Positions 12,601 to 24,600 of a stretch of DNA of 60,000 nt are shown here, in pieces. The position numbers were made by a program, and so were the translations under genes. The stretch is from contig NC_049990.1 in NCBI RefSeq assembly GCF_000003815.2, positions 4,888,251-4,948,250 of the forward strand, given 5' to 3'. Source of the stretch: Branchiostoma floridae (lineage: Eukaryota > Chordata > Leptocardii > Amphioxiformes > Branchiostomatidae). The notes under the pieces were generated by a model, which worked only from the letters and a program-made list of their open reading frames with translations, was not told the origin of the DNA and searched no databases. How positions within the stretch are numbered: the first letter of the stretch is position 1; each line of letters begins with the position of its first letter.

Positions 12601-15600
12601 GGAGTTGAGGTTCCCGGACTTGGGCGGGCAGGCCTCAAGTTTGGCGTGGATGGACTCAACGGTGAGAGCACTTAAAACCATGCCAGGCAGGATATTCCTC
12701 TGTGGGATTATGCGGGGGAAAAGACAACCATGTTGTTGTCATATGATGGCTAATACCTACTTCCTTTGGTTCCCAGGTTGTCTATGCATTGCTGATGCCA
12801 GCCAACCAGCCATTGGGAGAAGACGCCCTGGAGTTCCAGATTAACTTCCTGAAGAGCGGAGGCGTGTCCTGTGTGCTCAACATGCTGACCAAGAACAACT
12901 TTCTCCCAAATGCTGACATGGACACCAGAAGGTAAAAATACCATTTTTTTTGTATGTTTGTAACTTATTGCACAACTAATGAATATAGCTTGCCATGGCC
13001 TTGGTACTGAACCATCATCACAGACAGTGCAAGAAAAATCAGATGTCAAGAGTTTTAATTCTGGATGTTATTGTTCACTTGACTTGCCTGCTACAGAACA
13101 TCCTTAGGATAGTGTGGAGGCGGCCAGCATTCATCCATCCATTCATTCATTCCTTCTATCTCTCCCCACCTCAGGTCAGCGTATCTCCAGGTTCTGAAGG
13201 TAGGGAAGCTGATGCTGACGACGGTTGGGTACGCCATGGTACAGTACAAGACATGGACATGCCAGCATTCATCCATTCATCCATCCATTTACTCATTTAT
13301 TCTCTCCATCTCTCCCACCTCAGGTCAGCATACCTGCAGGTCCTGAAGGTAGGGAAGCTAATGCTGACGACTGTTGGGTACGCCATGGTGCAGCACGTTG
13401 CAGAGGCATGCCAGCATCCATCCATCCATTCATTCATTCATTCATCCATTCATTCTATCTCTCCATCTCCCTATATCTCAGGTCAGCGTATCTCCAGGTC
13501 CTGAAGGTAGGAAAGCTGATGCTGACGACGGTTGGGTACGCCATGGTGCAGCACGTTGCAGAGGCGTGCCAGCCGGACAGCCCCCACTCCGGCACGGTGT
13601 CTGCCAGCGCACATAACCATGCCATCGTGCTGCAGCAGGCCCTACACCACATCCCCAACCCCAACGCTGAGTGCATGCTGCGAAACGTGGCTCTGCGACT
13701 GGGGCAGCAGTGTGTCGAGGATGTGAGTCATTTGTTTATTACCTCCATGAAAAATGGGCGTATAGTTATTGGTATGTCTGTCTGTGTCTGTGTCTGTGTG
13801 TGTGTGTGTGTGTGTGTGTTTGTCTGTGTCTCTGCATATTTGTGGTCAGCATAACTCAAGAACCTCTGGATGTATTACAATGATATTTGGTGTGTGGGTA
13901 GGGGTTGGGAAGACAAAGGTCAAGGGCGATTTTTGGCCCCCTGGTATGTGACTCTGCTCCACATCCCCAACCCCAATGCTGAGTGCATGCTGAGGAACGT
14001 GGCCTTGCGACTGGGGCAGCAGTGTGTCGAGGATGTGAGTCCTTTGTTTGAACATTTATTTATTCATGAGAAGCTCAAATTGGCCTGTAGACCATTTTTC
14101 TTTGAGGTCATAAGGATGGTAAGAATCAGATGGAAACTGAGATACAGATTACATCGAGTCCTAATAAAGCCCTACACCACATCCCCAACCCCAACGCTGA
14201 GTGCATGCTCAGGAATGTGGCTCTACGGTTGGGGCAGCAGTGTGTCGAGGATGTGAGTCTTTTGTTAATTACCTCCAAGAAAAATGGACGTATAGTTATT
14301 GGTATGTCTGTCTGTGTGTGTGTCTGTGTTTCTGCATATTTGTGGTCAGCATAACTCAAGAACCTCTGGATGTATTACAATGATATTTGGTGTGTGGGTA
14401 GGGGTTGGGAAGACAAAGGTCAAGGGCGATTTTTGGCCCCCTGGTATGTGACCCTGCTCCACATCCCCAACCCCAATGCTGAGTGCATGCTGAGGAATGT
14501 GGCTTTACGTCTGGGGCAGCAGTGTGTCGAGGATGTGAGTCATTTGTTTATAAACCTGGGACTGCAAGTTTGTATGAATTATGATACAAGTTTACACTTT
14601 AAATTTGTGCACAAAAAAAAGCGCTTACCAAAGCTTTCGACTAGTCCACTGACCCTTTTCAAGTTGTAATGATCCAAAGCCTAAGTCACACATCTGGACT
14701 GGAAGTGTGACGTCAGCAATGGGTCAAAGGTGCTTGGAATTCGGTATCGACCCCGATATGTTTGGATGTACGAGGAAGGACAGTGATGAAACTGCTAATT
14801 TGAATAAAAAACAAGAAAACATATTGGTGCTGGAGTACATAATGGGATACCACAACTTAGCCCCTATAATTTATAGTTAATCACTAACTTTTGCGAACTA
14901 AACAAATGAAATCTACAGACTTCTTATCGCAAGATTTACAGGTGCGTTTTCACGACTTGATCCCACTCACATACATGCCTTGACAGCTGAAACTTAAGTT
15001 AAAATGTTTTGATTTTTTTCCAGGCCATGACAACCCTCCCCGACATGCCAGTCATCAAGGCTATCCAGAAGATCTCGTGGGCAGTCGCCAGCGGCAGCAT
15101 GCATCTGGTGCATGGGTCCAATGAGGAGATACACAAGGCATTCGATAAGGTAAAGCTTTGTCTACAGAAGCTCAAATACTTTAATCTCCAAGCAGATCCT
15201 ACGGTAGCCATAAAATAGTATCAAAAGCTGCCAGAGGAGTGAAGTCGGCTTAGGGATGTACACCTCTTGGCTGACCACACTCCTTGGCCAGGTTGGTACT
15301 ATTTTATGCCATTGTAGAATCTGCTTGGAGATTACAAATACTTGCCTTTCTTTTTCTTTACCATTTTTTTCTTTCTTACATTTTCTTTACCTTTTCCTCT
15401 GTTTGTATCCCTGTGAATAGTATGTGGTGCCTCTTTTATTTGGTTTTGGTCGTTGTTTGGATGAAGGACTATGGCATATTATTTCAAGGGTTGAGCAACA
15501 AAAGCCATATACATGGTCTTGTGTTTTTTTTTTTTTAAACAAGAATGTCATTTATGGAAAATTAAGGTTTTTGAATGTTGTGGCCTTTTTTTGCCCCTTT

Positions 15601-18600
15601 TTTTCTTGTAGAACTAAGGGACTCAAACATTTTACCAAACTTTTTTACAATAACCAAACTTAGTTTTTATTACTTTTTCTTTTGTGTGAAAAAATGCTTG
15701 TGCCTTTAGCCAAGTCCTTCTTTCTCTACGTCTTTTCTTTCCTTGTTTTCCTTTTCTCCAACTCCTGAATAAACGGCGGCTGTGTGTGTTCAGTTTCGTG
15801 TGTATTCACAGCCAGGGCAGACCAAGCTACCTGACAGTGAAGACGTGCAGGTGTGTAAGGAGGCTCTGGAGGTCCTGACGGTGTCCTTGGCGCTGTGTCC
15901 GGTGGCTCTGGAGGCGCTGAGTAAGGACAAGGTGTGGCAGTGTGTCATCATCGACCTGCTGCTGCACTGTAAAAGCAGGTAAGATTTGGATTTAGTGTTC
16001 TTGTGTTTTTTTTTTCATGTGACAAATGGAAATATTTGCTTTGTAGTACTCAATAAATATGACTTTTACATACGCAGTATATATTAGACGTTGAAAGAAG
16101 TTATTTGATGTCCAAGGCAAAGGCAGCATTAAAAAGGTTGCTGACAAAACACTAAGACATTGCATAAAAGTGCTGTGGTTCACTGAAATACAACAAGGCA
16201 TCAACATTGTGAGAGGGATTTCTGTTACACTTCTAGTCTTGTCTAAAAATTATCAGAATTGATTTGCAAATTTGAACAACTGAGTGAATCACTGTGTATG
16301 TTGTGTATCCATTTCCAGAGCGGTGCGAGTGTCTGCAGCTGAACAGTTCCTCCTCATGGCCACCAAGTGCTGCACCGGCCACAGGCCTCTGGTCTTCTTC
16401 ATCACACTTCTGTTCACTGTCCTGTCGGTAAGTAGTTGTAGTAACATTTCTTAGCCCCAAGTATCAAAATTTAAAGTTTGTTTAAATCATTCCCATACCA
16501 AATGGTCTTTGCTTTGACTTGCCCTAAATGGATCAAACTCGCGACCTTTGGAATGCAAGGCGAATACTCAGTTGGCCATTGCACTGGTCACTTTCAAAGA
16601 ACTGTTAGGAAAGATTCCACTTAGATTCTTGATTAGCATAAAGTTTTAGCCTCAGCAACAATGTTATCATATGCAAACAAATTGTAAACACTGTCTTCCT
16701 TTTGATTTAAACAGGGTACAGCCAAGGACCATGCTAGAAGTTCCACAGAATATTTTCAGTTACTTTGTAGGTAAGTATCTTCTACAGAGGTCAAATCTCA
16801 TGAAACTCAAGCCTATGAGGTATCATTGATTAAAAGCTCATTTGATTTTCTTATTGTATGACATTGTGCAGGGTAACTTTTCTTTGGCTGGCTTCAATTT
16901 GAATAGGATTTAAACTATGTAATTGAAAACACTTGTGTTAGGCATTGTTAAATGTGCCAAATATTTTTCTCTCCAGGCTGCTAAACTATGCATGTGCCAG
17001 CAATGCCCCCCTCCCCACTGCTGAGGTTCTACTGAACAATGAAATCCAGTGGCTAAAGAGAGTCAGGGTAAGTTTAGTAATAGAAATCAATTAAGTGTAT
17101 TTTGCAGCATTTTGAATGATAATTACCTCCATGAAATGTCATGGAATGGAGGTTATATTTTCTGTTATGTGTCTCTGTCTGTGTAGATGATTACTCAAGA
17201 ACGGCTGGATGGATTGGTTTCATACTTGTTGTGTTGGTGGGGTGTGATGAAAGCTCGAATCGATGAGATCTTGGGAGCCGTATCTGTCGTTATAATCAAT
17301 GTAATAATATCAGAAATCACCCCTATATTTGAGATATATTGGTACAGGCATCGTGCTGTATGTGTTTGTTAATGGGCTTAGCTGCAAGCAGATAGTGAGG
17401 TGACAGCTGTTTGTTTTGACAGCTGAACCCCCAGTAGTTTTATTTATGTCTGCTTAGGACTGTTTGAAATATTTGTAACAGTTGGCACAGTAGTTACCTC
17501 CATGAAATGTCATGGAGGTTATATTTTCTGTTATGTGTCTCTGTCTGTGTCCAAGATTACTCAAGAACGGCTGGATGGATTGGTTTCATACTTGTTGTGT
17601 TGGTGGGCTGTGATGAAAGCTCGAATCGATGTGATTTTGGGCGCCGTATCTGTCGTTATAATCGATGTAATAATATCAGAAATCCCCCCTATATCTGCGA
17701 TATATTGGAACAGGCATCGTGCTTTAAGTGTTTGTTAATGGGCTTAGCTCAAAGCAGATAGTGAGGTGATTTGTATGACAGCTGTTTGGGGAACCCCGAG
17801 TTTTTTTAATATGATAATTAGTTTTATTTATGTCTGCTTAGGATATCATGGAGATGTGAAGCGTAAGTATAATTGTAAGAAGTTGAGGTACATTTAACAG
17901 TAATGCTTAACAGGTATGTATGTCTCACATACTGTACTGCTGATTTGAGTGACATGGTGATTAAAATGCCATTAGGTCCTCTCATCTTAGGTGGGTTGAG
18001 TGTCAGAAGTTTTATGGGCGATACAGATGTTCTGATTTCGTTACGATAAGGGACAGTTGTTAGTTGTCTCTTTCGTAGCCAATGGTACTTGTTTTTTAGC
18101 AGATGGGGTTGGCCCCAAGTATTCATCTTACAGTTGATGTAGGGCTATCAGAGGAAAGTGTGCATCTCATTTTTGTACCGTGTGAACAGCTGATGTTATG
18201 ACATATTGGTGGAAAATCAAATCACCATCTGACTAAAGTTGGCCACATCCCTTCTTCTTTCTGAGTTTCCCAACTTCCTCCCACCACACCGCTCTGAGGC
18301 ACATAGTCAAACCTCAATAATGCTGACAACCTTAGACAGTTTAAATGCCAAACATCAAAAGGAACACCACGCTACCATATGCCGTCGACCTTTTAAACGC
18401 ACATTACACAATTAAGTGTCACATTTTAATAATTACTAATCAGATGGACATCCTCTGTGTCATTAAATAAATACACCACTACTTTCCCATAACATTTATA
18501 ACCATTACTCTCAAATACAACCGACTATAAACATACATACCATCCACAAAAAAGCAATAAATATTTCATGGAGGTATGAGGTCCCCAAACTCTAGTTTCG

Positions 18601-21600
18601 TCAAGCAGTTGTCATTCAACCAATTCGAAAGCTAGTGTCCTTTAGGTATATGGAGGTTACATTGTGGTGCTTTGTACATTGTACTGGTACTGCAGGAATG
18701 TTCCCCTTTATTAGCATATCATTATGTTAAGACAATTTTTAACAAAGAAGAAAAGAAATATTCCCAATGTATACAATGAGCCCATATGTACTGTAGCTAG
18801 CATATGTAGACTTCTTGTCGTAAACAGTAGAATGTTTGCTTTTGAGTCAGCTAAACTGCAATGAAATCTAACCTTTATTCTTCCTTTTGACTATTTGAAC
18901 AGGACATGGTGCAACAGTCTGGGTTAGAAAACGTGATCGACGAGGCCCTGCTAGAAGGCCACCTGGGAGTCACCTGTGAGCTACTTAGTTTCCAACCAGC
19001 CGAGAAAAAATACCACATAGGGTCCGAGAAGGGAGGGGCTAATCTCATCAAGGTAAGCGTTGCCATAGATTCTCATTCTAATCATTGGGATATTATATTC
19101 ACCTGTCAATGAATGAATGACGACCTTTATTGTACATACATACCCACTGGGTTCAGTACAAGTTGCAACAAGCGATACATGAAATATGTACAATGGATCT
19201 ATAACACTCAAAAATAGTATTCTACTACGAGAAATCGACTTCTCGTTTCTTTGTGATATTGAAAGTATAGAAACAGATATGCCTTAGTCAAATGTGTAGT
19301 GAGAAGCTTAGCATCTGCTCTGTGCAGATAAAACATATACTATCTCATTAAGATAGTAAGTATCTTTGATTTTCATTCCAAGAAATACAGTGTAGTTCTC
19401 TAATCATGATGTAATTCAGCATCAGAATGCTGGTGGTTAAGAGAAGCCATGACTTGAGAAGCCATCTATACAGTTTTTCCTGTACTTCAGCATGCCAGCT
19501 TTTTACCTCTGCTAATTCCTTTGTACAATCATTGTCTTGGAGTGCCCTAATGAAAAGCAGGAAGATAGTCATTTTAAAACAGTATTTTTTTTGGTGTGGG
19601 GGGGGGTAGATTCTGTTTCTTAATGGTTCTATAGTAAATGGTAGCTTTTCGGTTCCCTTTGCATGCCCATAAAAAATGTTTCCATCTTGTAAATCAGCAT
19701 CAGAATATTGTTGGGTTGAAGAAGCCTTCATGTGATTGTGAGAAGTGGTCTATGCACTTTTTCCTGTACCTCAGCATGTTTCTCCACTTGTTCAGAAGGC
19801 ATTAGATTTTGAGTAATGCCAATTCTAAGAATCAGTGTGTGTTCTAAATCAAATGTTTGTGATCAAAAGCAAGGACATGGTTGTAGAGTAGATAGAAACT
19901 TTTCAGCTCCCTGTGCATGCCCATCAAATGTTCCTATCTTAGGAAACCCATTTGTTTCAGGAGCTGGTGGAAGAGTTCCTGTTTCCGGCGTCCAAAATCG
20001 TGTTACAGGCCAGAAAAAGCGGGGAGTACCCCAGCGAACAGGCGCTGCCCGTCTGCTCGACGTCTAACACGACAAACGCGGCCTTTGACCTGCTGGTGAC
20101 GCTGTGTACGGGGTGTGTTCCCAACCTGAAGCTGCTATCCGACATGCTCACAGACATGTACTACTCAGGTAAGGGTATTCTGGTACTTTTGTATGGTAAA
20201 TTTTGCATTTCTTTGACTGTCTCTGTAGTCAGCTTTTTGTAGTAGCATGTGTGGCTCAGATGTTTGCAATCCTGCCCATAGAATAAGAGTTTGCATCCCA
20301 TCAAATTTGCTTAAGTGTCTTGCATGCTAACAAAATGCTTTCTCTCTTGTCACAAAAGCAGCTTTTATTAGCTTTTCAGTTTGCTAAACTATACTTAATA
20401 CTTCATAGTTTATTTAGTCCATTAGGTAACATGTAATAAAAAAAAAGTAGCTAATCGTCCTGGACATACTATTAGTTTAGCGTGTTTCCATTTCCTTTTT
20501 TATAACCATTTCGTCATGTTTTTTCTTCAGACCGAGATGCACCCCTGATCGAGTGGGAGTACCTGCCCCCGGTGGGACCCAGACCTGTGAAGGGGTTTGT
20601 GGGACTGAAGAACGCCGGAGCCACCTGCTACATGAACTCTGTCATCCAACAGGTGTGCAGCTGCTCCACCTAGTGATCTCATGTAGAAGTGCAGAGTAGT
20701 TAGAGTAGCTATGATAGTACACGTTGTGATATGCGTTTCAAACTTTGGAATGATACATACTGATATATGCATAGTAAAAGTGAGCTTGTCCTTTGGTCAG
20801 GATACAACCATTGTTAATTGCTTAGGTCACCAGGAAATAACCTTATAACCCTAGTCTTAAAGATTGCATCGTTGATGCTATTCATGGGTTTATTTGTAAA
20901 ATTTGTATTCGTAATGATATTTGGTATGATAGGTGTTAGCAAACAAAGAAAAAGGTTGATTGCAGGTCCTCTAATGTCTTCAAATGGTACTGCAGCAAAA
21001 CATCTGGCTTTTATAACTTCAAAAGTACTTGTAAATGTCTATATTATTTAAGCTGCAAAGTTTACAATGTATGTTTTTCCCCCATTTCCAGTTGTACATG
21101 ATCAACTCAGTGCGATCTGGCATCCTGACAGCAGAGGGAGCTGCTAATGATAACATGGACGAAGAACTGTCTGGGGACGAAAAGCAGGACAGTGAGGTTG
21201 GTTGTGGGAATGGATAAAGGGATAGAGGGATGGATAAATGAGTAAATAAGTAAATAATGTACAAGGTGACTGCTTAAGTTTCAGGACGCTCTGGGGTTTT
21301 ATTTCATTAACTTGCTGTAATCTTGGGCAGGTGTTGACTCAAATAAAAAGTATCAGTGCCTGCAGTATGCAGTAAAACTTCTTTGTTGTATTTTTAAAAG
21401 TCTCATGACAATTTGATAGTGATATACATAGTTTTTGTGTGCAAACTATATTTCTGACAGTTCAAACAATTAAGTATCTCTCACAAGTTTCATGTCTGTT
21501 TGCGTTAGTTGGTGTGTTACACTTTAGGGCAGTTATACCAGCTATATAGACACAGATACAGATGCACATTAGTCACTATTGCCCAGTGTTTTTGCATTTC

Positions 21601-24600
21601 TGATAAACAACACTGCCTCTGTGAACACCAAAATCAGTGTAAGACGACAACAACAATAACGATGTTCCTGTTTCTCATTCCACGAGGCGGCTGATTCTAC
21701 GCGGAGCGCTGACGATCGTTCGCAGGGAGGACAGATAATCCAGGTTGAAACTCTGGGGTTTCCGTTTGATGGAGCTCTTTCCCACCTTCTGTTTGCTTTT
21801 GAATTTGTTTAGCATGTTTGTAAAATCTTCATACAAAGTTTCAACGTTCAGAAAAATTGATTCATGTATTCTTTTCTGTCCAGACACATCATATTTCGGT
21901 GTTGATAATATTTTTGTCACTTTGCACAATATTGATGTAAATTTGTTTCATGGTTGAAAAGATTTAAAGCCATTATGTTTGTTGTTTGAAACTTTTGAAC
22001 TGCTTATAAAGGCAGGCAACATGTATGTGTGCTGTGGTGTGCAGAAAGGCAGTTATTGCCAGCTTTTGTTGCACAGTGTATGTGGTGTAATACATTTAAA
22101 AAAATTTTTATTGAACTTTGTAATTCAAAGTTCAAAACAACAAAGGTGGGAACGACTAATCAAACTTTGGGTCTGAAAAGTTGGGAACTTCCTTCATAAA
22201 AATGTAAAACCACAGATGTACTGTGGACATTTATTGGATTTAAAAACATCTCAACTCGCTGTTGCATCTTTCTCAGTCTGTACAACTAATTAATGATGAT
22301 TTTAACTCATCTTTCTAACAAGAGTCCCCCACAATGCACCAATCTTAGTTCAGAAAATGCTTCAAATGCAATTTTTTGGGGAAGAAAAAAAGCATCAGTA
22401 ACAAGTGAAAAGAGAAACAGGAATATCACCAGGCGCACTTACCACCCATTTTATTTCCTGAAAAATAGCTTTATCCTGCCTTGTTCTTGGTTGTTGTCCT
22501 TTGCAGAGTAACATCGACCCGGGAGAAGAGAGAGAAAGTTTCCACATGGATGACAAGCCTTCTGGGAAGCAGGAGGGGAGGAAGGAGTATGACATGGGGG
22601 TTTTACGTCAGATCCAGGCCATCTTCGGCCACCTAGCTGCTAGCAAGCTCCAGTATTATGTACCAAGGGGATTCTGGAAACAATTTAGGTAAGACTTGTT
22701 GTCAATATTTGTGGTCAAACGTTTTGTTTCCAAGTTTGGCTACTTTTCGAAATGCAAAGTTGAAGCACAGATTTAAGGAAGCTGACTGGAAAGTATAACT
22801 GAGAAACTAAAGCACAATTCTTCTAGGATGTGTTTTATACTTTTAAATGTTGTCAATGAAAAACAGACTTTCATCAAAGTTGTCATAAATAGTAGACTAC
22901 AGAGGAGTTGATTTGTTAAAAGCTCCTTCCAACACCAGATGGTGCATCAGGCAGTGCCCATCTCCATTTCTGTAGCCTTGGGCCACAGCTTTCTGCAATT
23001 ACTACAAGTACAACAGAAGGCCAGTACAATGGTAGTGGTGTGTATTAAACTACCAGACTCTTTCCCAAATGCTGATTGCAAGCAGAGAAAGCAAGCATCA
23101 TGTACCATTTTTAAAGTCTTTTGTATGACTTGACCGAAGATGCAACTCATGACCCTTCCAACTGCAATGCGAACACTACCCACTCGGCCATTACACCAGA
23201 GGAGTTGATGTATACTGTAAATGCATTTAAGTTTGCGGGGATTTATTTTCGCAGTAGCGGGAAAATGGATTCTTCGGGGTGGTTTTAAGTTTGCGGTGAA
23301 GTGGTCACCATAAAACCACAGTGAACATTTCTGCATTTACACTGTGTTTTAAGTTGTATTTGATGTGAATTCTAAAGTTCATTTCTTTTTCTCACCAGAT
23401 TATGGGGAGAACCAGTCAACCTTAGAGAACAACACGATGCTCTAGAGTTCTTCAACAGCCTAGTAGACAGTCTAGACGAGGCCTTGAAGACACTCGGGTA
23501 CACACCTGTCCTGTCCAAGGTGCTGGGGGGATCCTTTGCCGACCAGAAGATCTGCAAAGACTGTCCTCACAGGTATGTGTTATTAGGAATGATTCAAATG
23601 CAACTGTAAAGGTTACCCAAGGTACAGCCAAAACTGTTTGAAAGATCATTGGTCCCTGGTCTATGTGGACAGGTGAACAGGTGGATAGGATTCTTATTGC
23701 TTGTGTCAATGGGAGAAATTATCAAGGGACACATACATACCAGTGTTTTGGGCTAGATATGTCTCTAAGATAATGATTGTGATTGTGATTTACTGAATTT
23801 AGCTCTTGAAAATTAGGAAAACTTGTAAATACTCTTTGCTTTGAGGTCGGAAAAGATGTATATCGACTAATATTAAGTATAGGCGTGTGATTCCTAAATG
23901 CCAAGTATATATGCCATTAGTTGTTTTGCAGTGTGTACAGAACAAACAGTCTTGCCATATTCTGTCCAACAGATACTCGAGAGAAGAGTCGTTCACGACC
24001 CTGAATGTTGACATCAGGAACCACAGTAACCTGCTGGACTCTCTGGAACAGTATGTGAAGGGAGACCTGCTGGAGGGGGCTAATGCCTACCACTGTGAGA
24101 AATGTAACAAGAAGGTAAGAATGTTGGTGGATGAACTGTAATTGCATTTAAGTTTGAAGGGATTTCCCTCGTGGTAGTTAGAAAATAGAGTGTTCTTGGT
24201 GGTTTCAAATTTGCGGTAGCACCTTAGACAACAGTCTCATACTATAATGGAGAAATGTTCTTGGTAGTTTTAAGCGAACATAAAACCACCGCAAACATTT
24301 CTGCATTTACAGTACTCTGTTCTCTTCAGGTTACACCAATGCATTTCCTGTGTTCTATGTCATTTTGGTGTTAAGATATAGCAAGATATCAAGATGAATA
24401 CACAAGGCTGGGAGGACAATCGTATTGAATTTGATTCAATTCCTTTTCGGAAACTTTATATAAGGGCACTGACTCTCCTCTTAGACCCTTTTTCCTTGCT
24501 GATACTCTTTTGTACTGTTGTTTTAGATGTTTGTATGCTTAATAGCTATACAGACTTGTTAGAATGATAAATTGAAGACTGTTTCTGTGCTCGTTTGGAG

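Noticed and set aside
16508-16592. A functional tRNA gene on the minus strand.
   Set aside because: The A and B boxes are present but acceptor and anticodon stems do not pair well; similar fragments elsewhere indicate a SINE.
17840-17864. A possible extra USP9X mini-exon (tctgcttag|gatatcatggagatgt..gaagc|gtaagt) containing GATGTGAAGC, reminiscent of the vertebrate DVKR residues.
   Set aside because: In the phase left by exon 23 it reads to TGA within six codons, and exon 24 joins exon 23 directly in phase with good similarity.
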